Shown here: positions 7,158 to 12,224 of the stretch, one piece after another
Layout: each line of letters begins with the position of its first letter
Numbering within the stretch: the stretch's first letter is position 1
Assembly: GCA_023432995.1 (NCBI GenBank)
Contig: JAEZES010000193.1
Location: forward strand, 1 to 20,950
DNA length: 20,950 nt
Direction: 5' to 3'
Origin: Pseudomonadota bacterium
GTDB taxonomy: Bacteria > Pseudomonadota > Alphaproteobacteria > Sphingomonadales > Sphingomonadaceae
Translations under genes and position numbers: made by a program
The notes under the pieces: generated by a model
Told to the model about the DNA's origin: nothing
Database searches by the model: none
What the model saw: the letters and a program-made list of their open reading frames with translations, nothing else

Positions 7158-7216
7158 TTGACATTTCCCGATCGAATGTTCAGATGTTTTTACATCTGAC
7201 GGGAGATTCGGGAAAT
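7158..7216 (+). promoter_or_regulatory. Palindrome-rich leader and candidate promoter of the membrane-protein/HTH operon
   Basis: A perfect TTGACA (7158-7163) could be a -35 box; the matching -10 is unclear. Downstream is a perfect inverted repeat TCAGATGT (7180-7187), TTTT, ACATCTGA (7192-7199). A second pair, TTTCCCGA (7164-7171) and TCGGGAAA (7208-7215), encloses it and reaches the A of the start codon. A third, TGACATT (7159-7165) against AATGTTCA (7175-7182), overlaps both. The cluster looks like operators for the HTH protein of this operon and/or an mRNA structure masking the start. Confidence 0.5.
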
Positions 7217-7619
7217 GGCTGTGAACACCTATCGCAATAAGATGCGCCTCGCTCTCGCGCTTGCCCTGGCGGCGGCAGTGGCGGCGGGGCTCGTGGGAGG
7301 CAGGCTGGTCCGGGCCGGTGAGCCGGGGGAGCACTTCTGGATCGTTTACCCGGCTCTGCTGGCGATCTGCGCGCTGGCATTCGCCGCGGCCGTGCCGTGG
7401 TGGCGAAAGGCCGACGAGATGCAGAAGAGCGCGCAACTCGTCAGCTGGTACTGGGGCGGTATGGCCGGTGCGCTGGCGGTGATGCTGGGGTTCGTCGCGG
7501 CCACGGGCGTCCGCAGCGATCTCAGTCTCGGCTCGCTCTACACGGTGCTCGGCCAGGCCGCTGGCTTCGTCGTGGTCTACGCGGGCTGGCGTCTGCGTCA
7601 CCGTGGGCCCGCCGCGTGA
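7215..7619 (+). CDS. Four-helix integral membrane protein paired with HTH regulator
   Basis: 134 residues with four predicted membrane helices, roughly at 11-28, 43-60, 77-97 and 103-124. A polar cytoplasmic-looking loop (W-W-R-K-A-D-E-M-Q-K-S-A-Q) lies between helices two and three. GGAG at 7202-7205 gives a ribosome binding site nine bases before ATG. The stop overlaps the GTG start of the downstream HTH gene (GTGA, 7616-7619). Small membrane proteins of this kind next to a short YozG-like HTH regulator are common, and the membrane partner is thought by context to signal to, sequester or be controlled by the regulator; I know of no firm function. The family (DUF2178-like or similar) cannot be fixed by eye. 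Confidence 0.75.
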   Translation: MAVNTYRNKMRLALALALAAAVAAGLVGGRLVRAGEPGEHFWIVYPALLAICALAFAAAVPWWRKADEMQKSAQLVSWYWGGMAGALAVMLGFVAATGVRSDLSLGSLYTVLGQAAGFVVVYAGWRLRHRGPAA

Positions 7620-7822
7620 AAAATCGCCTGCGCGACCTGCGCCGCGCGCGCGGCCTCGGCCAGGCCGAACTGGCCGAGGCGATCGAGGTTTCGCGGCAGA
7701 CGATCATCGCGCTCGAGGCGGACAAGTACGATCCGTCGCTGCCGATGGCCTACCGGCTCGCGGCGTTCTTCGGCGTGCCGGTGGAAGACCTGTTCTTCAA
7801 CCCGTGGCGCGAAGCGCACTAA
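7616..7822 (+). CDS. Small XRE/Cro-type HTH transcriptional regulator
   Basis: 68 residues from a GTG overlapping the upstream stop. Almost the whole protein is a Cro/C1-type DNA-binding domain: R-L-R-D-L-R-R-A-R-G-L-G-Q-A-E-L-A-E-A-I-E-V-S-R-Q-T-I-I-A-L-E, with the helix-turn-helix at about residues 15-34, followed by D-K-Y-D-P-S-L-P-M-A-Y-R-L-A-A-F-F-G-V-P-V-E-D-L-F. This is the short YozG-like subfamily, dimeric and without a sensor domain. Coupling to a membrane-protein gene suggests the partner supplies the signal, and the palindromes before that gene are likely autoregulatory operators (inference). The stop codon (7820-7822) overlaps the stop codon of the convergent yceD-like gene. Confidence 0.9.
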   Translation: MKNRLRDLRRARGLGQAELAEAIEVSRQTIIALEADKYDPSLPMAYRLAAFFGVPVEDLFFNPWREAH

Positions 7823-8325
7823 TCCTTCTTGAGCGCCGCCAGTGCCGCGAACGGCCCGGCCGCGCCCTCGTCGAGCAGGCCGGCCTCCTTGCGCGCCTGC
7901 TCGGCGCCGGGTCCGACCGCGTAGGGATCGATCGCCAGCGCCAGGCTTTGCGCCACCGCCTCGCCCAGCTCGATGACCGACCCGTCGTAGGGGATTTCGT
8001 CGAGATCGCCTTCCGCCAGTTCGAGCTCCTCGTCCGTCACCTCGGCCTCGGGCACGAACCGCAGCGCCAGCGGCTCGTCGATCTCGACGGCGAGGTCCTC
8101 GCCCGAAACCGCACAGCTCTGGACGATCGCCGCGCGCAGCCGGCCGGTCGCCTTGACGGCCTCGCCGTCGGGCTCCAGCGCGACTTCGGCTTCGAGCCGA
8201 TCGACCCGCACCAGCGCGAACCGCTTGGCGAGCGCGGCGCACTCCTCCGCCGTGGCCACCATTCGAACCGGGCGATCGGTGATCTGCCGCAGGTCGAGCG
8301 GGCGTGCGAACTCCGTCGAACTCAC
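7819..8325 (-). CDS. DUF177/YceD family protein
   Basis: 168 residues from GTG 8325-8323, which overlaps the stop of the upstream chaperone gene (GTGA). The frame extends further upstream, but that part is the arginine-rich shadow of the chaperone gene. The family pattern is seen in F-A-R-P-L-D-L near the start, Q-S-C-A-V-S-G-E-D-L-A-V-E-I-D-E-P-L-A-L-R-F in the middle, and D-G-S-V-I-E-L-G-E-A-V-A-Q-S-L-A-L-A-I-D-P-Y near the end. YceD proteins are implicated in 23S rRNA metabolism and usually precede rpmF. Here rpmF does not follow, because the convergent HTH gene abuts it. Only one cysteine of the bacterial C-x-x-C-L motif is kept. Confidence 0.85.
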   Translation of the reverse strand: MSSTEFARPLDLRQITDRPVRMVATAEECAALAKRFALVRVDRLEAEVALEPDGEAVKATGRLRAAIVQSCAVSGEDLAVEIDEPLALRFVPEAEVTDEELELAEGDLDEIPYDGSVIELGEAVAQSLALAIDPYAVGPGAEQARKEAGLLDEGAAGPFAALAALKKD

Positions 8326-8852
8326 GGCGACAGCGCTCCCGCCAGCAGGCTGCGGCTGTCGAGCCCCGACACATGATCGTCGATCCGCTGCACGCGGGCG
8401 GCGAGCGCCTCGGGGCCGCGGCCCTCGAGCATCGTGACGTTGCGCGCGAGCACGGCTTCCAGCGCCGAGCGCTCGCAGCTCGTCCGGGCCTCGCGCAGCG
8501 CGCCGAGACGGCCGCCGAGCACCGACACCAGCTGGCCGACCCGCTTGCCCACGACCACGTCGCCCACGCCGCTTTCGCGCAGCTGGCCGTCCATATCTTC
8601 GACGAACAGCTCGGTCAGCAGTGCGGCCTCGTGCGCATGCACGCGGTCGCGTTCGAACCGCAGCAGCACCAGCGCCAGGATCACGGTGATCATGTCGAAG
8701 CGTCCGGCGACGGTGTCGGCGACCCCGTCGTCGCGGTAGAACGGCGGGTCGCGCGACAGCTCGACGATCCGGTGCCACAGCGGCCGAAGCGATTCGCGCG
8801 GGTCGGATTGGGCCGTCGGCCGGGCACGGAACAGGCGGGCTAGCATCGACAT
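8322..8852 (-). CDS. Ubiquinol-cytochrome c chaperone (Cbp3/UQCC1-like)
   Basis: 176 residues. The conserved segments of the ubiquinol-cytochrome c chaperone family are present: L-W-H-R-I-V-E-L-S-R-D-P-P-F-Y near the start, D-T-V-A-G-R-F-D-M-I-T-V-I-L-A-L-V-L-L-R, then T-E-L-F-V-E-D-M-D-G-Q-L-R-E-S-G-V-G-D-V-V-V-G-K-R-V. In mitochondria Cbp3 supports cytochrome b synthesis and bc1 assembly; alphaproteobacterial members are presumed to act similarly at the inner membrane. The downstream YceD-like gene starts within its stop codon, so the two are coupled. Its 5' side faces bamE across a 152-base divergent region. No bc1 (pet/fbc) genes are visible. Confidence 0.85.
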   Translation of the reverse strand: MSMLARLFRARPTAQSDPRESLRPLWHRIVELSRDPPFYRDDGVADTVAGRFDMITVILALVLLRFERDRVHAHEAALLTELFVEDMDGQLRESGVGDVVVGKRVGQLVSVLGGRLGALREARTSCERSALEAVLARNVTMLEGRGPEALAARVQRIDDHVSGLDSRSLLAGALSP

Positions 8853-8912
8853 CGGCTTGGGCGGGTCCCATTCAGCGGCTATTCAATCCGCGCCACCCAA
8901 GCGCCATTGCGT

Positions 8913-8943
8913 GGCGGCGCGCCAGCCCTTAAGGCTCGCCGCC
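8913..8943. repeat. Bulged inverted repeat in the divergent chaperone/bamE intergenic region
   Basis: GGCGGCG (8913-8919) pairs with CGCCGCC (8937-8943), and AGCC (8924-8927) with GGCT (8933-8936), around a CTTAA centre with a 4-base bulge. A GATATAG hexamer-like sequence follows immediately and may be a -10 element for bamE. It could be an operator or simply a structured leader. Confidence 0.35.
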
Positions 8944-9004
8944 GATATAGGCGCGCGGGCGAGGTTGGCAAATTGCCGCCGCGCTCCAGGCGGGAAGGTT
9001 GCGA

Positions 9005-9463
9005 ATGACGGGTTGGATGCGGATCGGCACGGTGCTCGGCGCGGCGATGCTGGCGTCCGGCTGCGTCGAGATCCAGGGTCACCGCGGATACCTCGCCGAC
9101 GAGATCCTGCTGCAGTCGGTTCAGCCCGGGGTCGACAACCGCCAGTCGGTCGAACGCACGCTCGGGCGGCCGAGCTTCGTTGCCCAGTTCGGCGACCCGG
9201 TGTGGTACTACGTCTCGAGCACGACACGGCAGAGGCCGTTCCGCGAGCCCCGCATCACCCAGCACACCGTCCTCGCGGTGCACTTCGACGCGGCCGACAA
9301 CGTGGTCGGGGTCGAGCGAAGCGGGATGGACCAGATCGCGCGGATCGATCCGGTAAACGACGAGACGCCGACGCTCGGCCGCGAGCGCAGCTTCCTCGAG
9401 GACCTGTTCGGAAATATCGGCCAGGTCGGCGCTGGCGTGCCGGCTGGCGGCGGAGGCCGCTGA
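9005..9463 (+). CDS. bamE: BamE/SmpA/OmlA outer-membrane assembly lipoprotein
   Basis: 152 residues from ATG 9005, chosen because GGGAAGG (8992-8998) lies six bases upstream. The lipobox L-A-S-G-C places the lipidated cysteine at residue 20. The SmpA/OmlA domain follows: G-Y-L-A-D-E-I-L-L-Q-S-V-Q-P-G-V-D-N-R-Q-S-V-E-R-T-L-G-R-P-S, then D-P-V-W-Y-Y-V-S-S, and L-A-V-H-F-D-A-A-D-N-V. These are the conserved 'I-x-P-G-x-x-x-x-x-V-x-x-x-L-G-x-P' and 'W-Y-Y' signatures. BamE is an accessory lipoprotein of the BAM complex that inserts outer-membrane beta-barrels. The tail is glycine-rich and longer than in E. coli BamE (113 residues). Confidence 0.9.
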   Translation: MTGWMRIGTVLGAAMLASGCVEIQGHRGYLADEILLQSVQPGVDNRQSVERTLGRPSFVAQFGDPVWYYVSSTTRQRPFREPRITQHTVLAVHFDAADNVVGVERSGMDQIARIDPVNDETPTLGRERSFLEDLFGNIGQVGAGVPAGGGGR

Positions 9464-9525
9464 GCGCTCGCGGATCGGGCTCGCGCGTTGCCCGGCGAAG
9501 TCCGCACTCCCCGTTTGCCGAAGGA

Positions 9526-9553
9526 TTGAAGCGTCGCCCGCGCTGGCCCATAT
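9526..9553 (+). promoter_or_regulatory. Candidate heat-shock (sigma32-type) promoter of hslVU
   Basis: TTGAAG (9526-9531) and CCCATAT (9547-9553) are separated by 15 bases, or 16 if the -10 is taken as CCATAT. This resembles the alphaproteobacterial RpoH consensus (CTTGAA, about 16-17, CCATNT), and hslVU is a classical heat-shock operon. The predicted transcription start would fall at or next to the hslV ATG (9561). Confidence 0.5.
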
Positions 9554-9560
9554 CGCGGCC

Positions 9561-10121
9561 ATGGACGAACTGACGGCCCGCCACGGCCTCACCCAGTGGC
9601 ACGGCACCACGATCATCGGCGTGAAGAAGGGCGGCAAGACCGTCATTGCCGGCGACGGCCAGGTCTCGATGGGCAACACCGTGATGAAGCCCAACGCGCG
9701 CAAGGTCCGCCGGCTCGGCGAGGACGGCCACGTGATCGCCGGGTTCGCCGGCGCCACGGCAGACGCCTTCACGCTGTTCGAGCGGCTCGAACGCAAGCTC
9801 GAGCAGTACCGGGGCCAGCTGATGCGCGCCGCGGTCGAGCTGGCCAAGGACTGGCGCACCGACAAGTATCTGCGCAACCTCGAGGCGCTGATGATCGTCG
9901 CCGACAAGGACGCGCTGCTGGTGCTGACCGGCAACGGGGACGTGCTCGAGCCGGAGGGCGGCATCGCCGCGATCGGCTCGGGCGGCAACTATGCGCTGTC
10001 CGCCGCCAAGGCGCTCGACGACTACGAGGACGACCCCGAAAAGATCGCCCGTCGCGCGATGCAGGTGGCGGCCGACGTCTGCGTGTTCACCAACGACCGG
10101 GTGACGGTCGAAGTGATCTAA
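9561..10121 (+). CDS. hslV: HslV, peptidase subunit of the HslUV protease
   Basis: 186 residues. It is a proteasome-type threonine peptidase. The mature catalytic N-terminus is Thr16 in W-H-G-T-T-I-I-G-V-K-K-G-G, so residues 1-15 are a propeptide, longer than the single Met removed in E. coli but as seen in other alphaproteobacteria. Other signatures are V-I-A-G-D-G-Q-V-S-M-G-N-T-V-M-K, K-V-R-R-L, V-I-A-G-F-A-G-A-T-A-D-A-F-T-L and G-I-A-A-I-G-S-G-G-N-Y-A-L-S-A-A-K-A-L. HslV hexamers stack with the HslU ATPase to degrade unfolded or regulatory proteins. No Shine-Dalgarno sequence precedes the ATG, and a sigma32-like promoter ends just upstream, so the mRNA may be leaderless or nearly so. Confidence 0.97.
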   Translation: MDELTARHGLTQWHGTTIIGVKKGGKTVIAGDGQVSMGNTVMKPNARKVRRLGEDGHVIAGFAGATADAFTLFERLERKLEQYRGQLMRAAVELAKDWRTDKYLRNLEALMIVADKDALLVLTGNGDVLEPEGGIAAIGSGGNYALSAAKALDDYEDDPEKIARRAMQVAADVCVFTNDRVTVEVI

Positions 10122-10128
10122 CCCACCT

Positions 10129-10208
10129 CGTCATCCCGGCGTAAGCCGGACCTCATGCCACTGGCGCCACGCTCGATGCACGAGGTCCCGGCTTACGCCG
10201 GGATGACG
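10129..10208. repeat. REP-like 80-bp palindromic element between hslV and hslU
   Basis: The left arm is 10129-10158 and the right arm 10178-10208. The right arm read in reverse complement matches the left over ~30 positions with one substitution and one single-base gap. Each arm contains CGTCATCCCGGCGTAAGCC. The 19-base spacer is GC-rich. Elements of the form TCATCCCGGC...AAGCCGGGA are abundant extragenic palindromes in sphingomonads and related bacteria. A 13-base piece of it (ACGAGGTCCCGGC) recurs at 12129-12141. No transposase is nearby. Confidence 0.85.
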
Positions 10209-10214
10209 GACAAG

Positions 10215-11522
10215 ATGGAAACCGACTTGAACGACAACCTCACTCCCAAAGCCATCGTCAAGGCGCTCGACGAGCACATCATCGGCCAGGCCGAGGCCAA
10301 GCGCGCGGTCGCCGTGGCGCTGCGCAACCGCTGGCGCCGCCAGCGCCTGTCGCCCGAGCTGCGCGACGAGGTCACGCCCAAGAACATCTTGATGATCGGC
10401 CCGACCGGTTGCGGCAAGACCGAGATCAGCCGGCGGCTGGCGAAGCTGGCCGACGCGCCGTTCGTCAAGGTCGAAGCGACCAAGTTTACCGAAGTCGGCT
10501 ACGTCGGCCGCGATGTCGAACAAATCGCCCGCGATCTCGCCGAAGAGGCAATTCGTCTCGAGAAAGACCGCCGCCGCGAGGCGGTTCGAGAGGCGGCGTC
10601 GAAGGCTGCGATGGAGCGCCTGCTCAAGGCCCTCGTCGGCGAAAATGCGAGCGAGGCGACCCGCGAGAGCTTCCGCCAGCGGATCGTCGAGAACGCGATG
10701 AACGACGTCGAGGTCGAGATCGAAGTCGAGGATTCGCCGTCGATGCCGTTCGACATCCCCGGCGGCAACGTCGGCATGATCAACCTCAGCGAGATGATGT
10801 CGAAGGCGATGGGCCGGCAGAACCTCAAGCGCCGCAAGCTCAAGGTCCCCGACGCGTGGGACAAGCTGGTCGACGAGGAAGCCGAGAAGCGCATGGACCA
10901 GGACGACGTCGCCCGCGTCGCGCTGGCCAACGCCGAGGCCAACGGCATCGTGTTCCTCGACGAGATCGACAAGATCGCCGTCAGCGACGTGCGCGGCGGC
11001 TCGGTCAGCCGCGAGGGCGTGCAGCGCGACCTGCTGCCGCTGATCGAGGGCACCACGGTCGCGACCAAGTACGGCCCGATGAAGACCGATCACGTGCTGT
11101 TCATCGGGTCGGGCGCGTTCCACGTGGCCAAGCCGAGCGACATGCTGCCCGAGCTGCAGGGCCGGCTGCCGATCCGCGTCGAACTGAAGGCGCTAACCGA
11201 GGAGGATTTCGTCGCCATCCTCAGCGACACGCGGGCCAACCTGATCGAGCAATACCGGGCGCTGCTCGGGACCGAGAAGGTCACGCTCGAGGTTACGCCG
11301 GAGGCGATCCGCGAGATCGCCCGCATCGCCGCGCAGGTCAACGAGAGCGTCGAGAACATCGGCGCTCGCCGGCTGCAGACCGTGCTCGAGAAGCTGCTCG
11401 AGGAGCTCAGCTTCGAGGCCGAAGACCGCCAGGGCGATACGGTGACGATCGACGCCGATTACGTTCGCCAGCGGCTCGCCGGCCTCGCGCAGGACGCGGA
11501 TCTGAGCAAGTACGTGCTCTAA
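10215..11522 (+). CDS. hslU: HslU, ATPase subunit of the HslUV protease
   Basis: 435 residues from ATG 10215, the usual length. The frame is open back to 10155, but that extension is translated REP sequence, so it is not part of the protein. A TTG at 10227 (giving M-N-D-N-L-T-P-K) is another possible start, since homologues often begin that way. Signatures: T-P-K-A-I-V-K-A-L-D-E-H-I-I-G-Q, Walker A G-P-T-G-C-G-K-T (62-69), pore loop G-Y-V-G-R-D, Walker B G-I-V-F-L-D-E-I-D-K-I-A, sensor region E-L-Q-G-R-L-P-I-R-V-E-L, and C-terminal L-S-K-Y-V-L that docks into HslV. The AAA+ hexamer unfolds substrates for HslV. It is co-oriented with hslV and separated from it by the palindromic element. Confidence 0.96.
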   Translation: METDLNDNLTPKAIVKALDEHIIGQAEAKRAVAVALRNRWRRQRLSPELRDEVTPKNILMIGPTGCGKTEISRRLAKLADAPFVKVEATKFTEVGYVGRDVEQIARDLAEEAIRLEKDRRREAVREAASKAAMERLLKALVGENASEATRESFRQRIVENAMNDVEVEIEVEDSPSMPFDIPGGNVGMINLSEMMSKAMGRQNLKRRKLKVPDAWDKLVDEEAEKRMDQDDVARVALANAEANGIVFLDEIDKIAVSDVRGGSVSREGVQRDLLPLIEGTTVATKYGPMKTDHVLFIGSGAFHVAKPSDMLPELQGRLPIRVELKALTEEDFVAILSDTRANLIEQYRALLGTEKVTLEVTPEAIREIARIAAQVNESVENIGARRLQTVLEKLLEELSFEAEDRQGDTVTIDADYVRQRLAGLAQDADLSKYVL

Positions 11523-11640
11523 CCGATCTGCGGAGCGAGCTCGACGCGCGCCGCGGCGGACGTCGCTGGCTCATGCCCGTTAGCCTGCCCCGCGCCGCGG
11601 GAAACGGGGCAGCGCATCCGCTCGCGACATGCGGAAGCCT
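11523..11640. other. hslU downstream region with GC-rich hairpin
   Basis: No gene is supported. TGCCCCG (11586-11592) and CGGGGCA (11605-11611) form a 7-bp stem with a 12-base loop. It may help end the hslVU transcript, but no T-run follows, so an intrinsic terminator is not established. Confidence 0.35.
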
Positions 11641-11656
11641 TCAAAGCATTTTGAAG

Positions 11657-11664
11657 TTAACCAT
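11657..11664 (+). promoter_or_regulatory. CtrA-type half-site TTAACCAT
   Basis: TTAACCAT matches the half-site bound by the alphaproteobacterial cell-cycle regulator CtrA. A second copy in the opposite orientation (ATGGTTAA) is at 12108-12115. Eight-base matches arise by chance, but TTAA is scarce in this GC-rich DNA. Functional binding is inference. Confidence 0.3.
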
Positions 11665-11671
11665 ATATTCC

Positions 11672-11680
11672 TGTGGATAA
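11672..11680 (-). promoter_or_regulatory. DnaA box, perfect TTATCCACA
   Basis: TGTGGATAA on the plus strand is the exact reverse complement of the consensus DnaA box TTATCCACA. It is the only exact copy I found in this gap. The other candidates (TTATTCATG near 11824, TTATCTGCC near 12098) have three mismatches each. A single box suits a DnaA-regulated promoter better than an origin. Confidence 0.45.
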
Positions 11681-11829
11681 ACGCAAAGAATCGCTCTAGG
11701 TACTAATGCGTAAGTCAGGCCGCGCCTAACGAATCGTCGCCGGCTGAGCTGTCAGCAAGACCTTATGACAAATAAATAAGTCTATCGGATAGCAATAAGC
11801 CGTCATCTGTAGACAGGGATGTATTATTC

Positions 11830-12006
11830 ATGAGTCGCGGCCTTAAGAGAAATGCGATAGTCGATCCGAATCCGGCCGGGGCTACTCGTACGTTCGTTCC
11901 ACTGCGGACAGTCCGCATTCCCGGATACCTTCGCAAGGCATCGGCAAGCGAAGGCAATGCTGGCGCCTGGGTCCTGAGGCTCGGTAACCCTGATCTTTCA
12001 GACTGA
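11830..12006 (+). CDS. Possible small ORF of 58 residues, unsupported
   Basis: ATG 11830 to TGA 12004-12006. The predicted product begins M-S-R-G-L-K-R-N-A-I-V-D-P-N-P-A-G and is basic, with no signal peptide, membrane segment or known motif. An AGGGA (11814-11818) lies about 11 bases upstream, slightly far for a ribosome binding site. The region is also full of dyads that suggest RNA or regulatory function. Coding is possible but not supported by homology that I recognise. Confidence 0.15.
   Translation: MSRGLKRNAIVDPNPAGATRTFVPLRTVRIPGYLRKASASEGNAGAWVLRLGNPDLSD
11903..11954. repeat. Two adjacent inverted repeats in the hslU-flippase gap
   Basis: TGCGGAC (11903-11909), A, GTCCGCA (11911-11917) is a 15-base near-perfect palindrome. 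It is followed by CCTTCGC (11928-11934) and GCGAAGG (11948-11954) around a 13-base loop that itself contains GGC/GCA pairing potential. Stacked dyads of this kind may be operators or folded parts of a noncoding RNA. Confidence 0.45.
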
Positions 12007-12107
12007 GCCGCTGACTGTCGACCACCGCCCCGTCGGCTTGCGCACAGCGGCCGTCGGCGCGTTCGTCGTGCGGGCCCCGATCGGCTAAACCAAATGTTAT
12101 CTGCCGG

Positions 12108-12115
12108 ATGGTTAA
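12108..12115 (-). promoter_or_regulatory. CtrA-type half-site, reverse orientation
   Basis: ATGGTTAA is the reverse complement of TTAACCAT. It lies about 110 bases before the flippase start and 444 bases from the first copy at 11657. Together the two bracket the structured part of the gap. Confidence 0.3.
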
Positions 12116-12224
12116 TCCGCGCGGATGAACGAGGTCCCGGCCCGATCCGCAGGTGCCCCCGAGTGGCGATGAACGTGCGTGTCTGCGGCGCGGCGCGACT
12201 GCGTGGCGTCCACCACGCGGCGCG

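Larger units (their letters stand above)
11641..11880. other. AT-rich island in a GC-rich genome
   Basis: Counting by hand, the four 60-base blocks from 11641 have about 37, 57, 38 and 52 percent G+C, clearly lower than the flanking genes. It holds a DnaA-box consensus, a CtrA-type half-site, and short dyads (CTATC-G-GATAG near 11783; TGTCA...TGACA around 11752-11770). No convincing coding frame covers it. It may be a regulatory region, a remnant of transferred DNA or part of an untranslated RNA gene. Confidence 0.5.

Noticed and set aside
10155..10214. N-terminal extension of HslU starting at ATG 10155.
   Set aside because: The extension translates the REP-like palindrome, and homologous HslU proteins begin near N-D-N-L-T-P-K.
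11641..12224. Chromosomal replication origin.
   Set aside because: Only one exact DnaA box was found, and none of the usual origin-flanking genes is present. The evidence supports only a regulatory or acquired AT-rich island.
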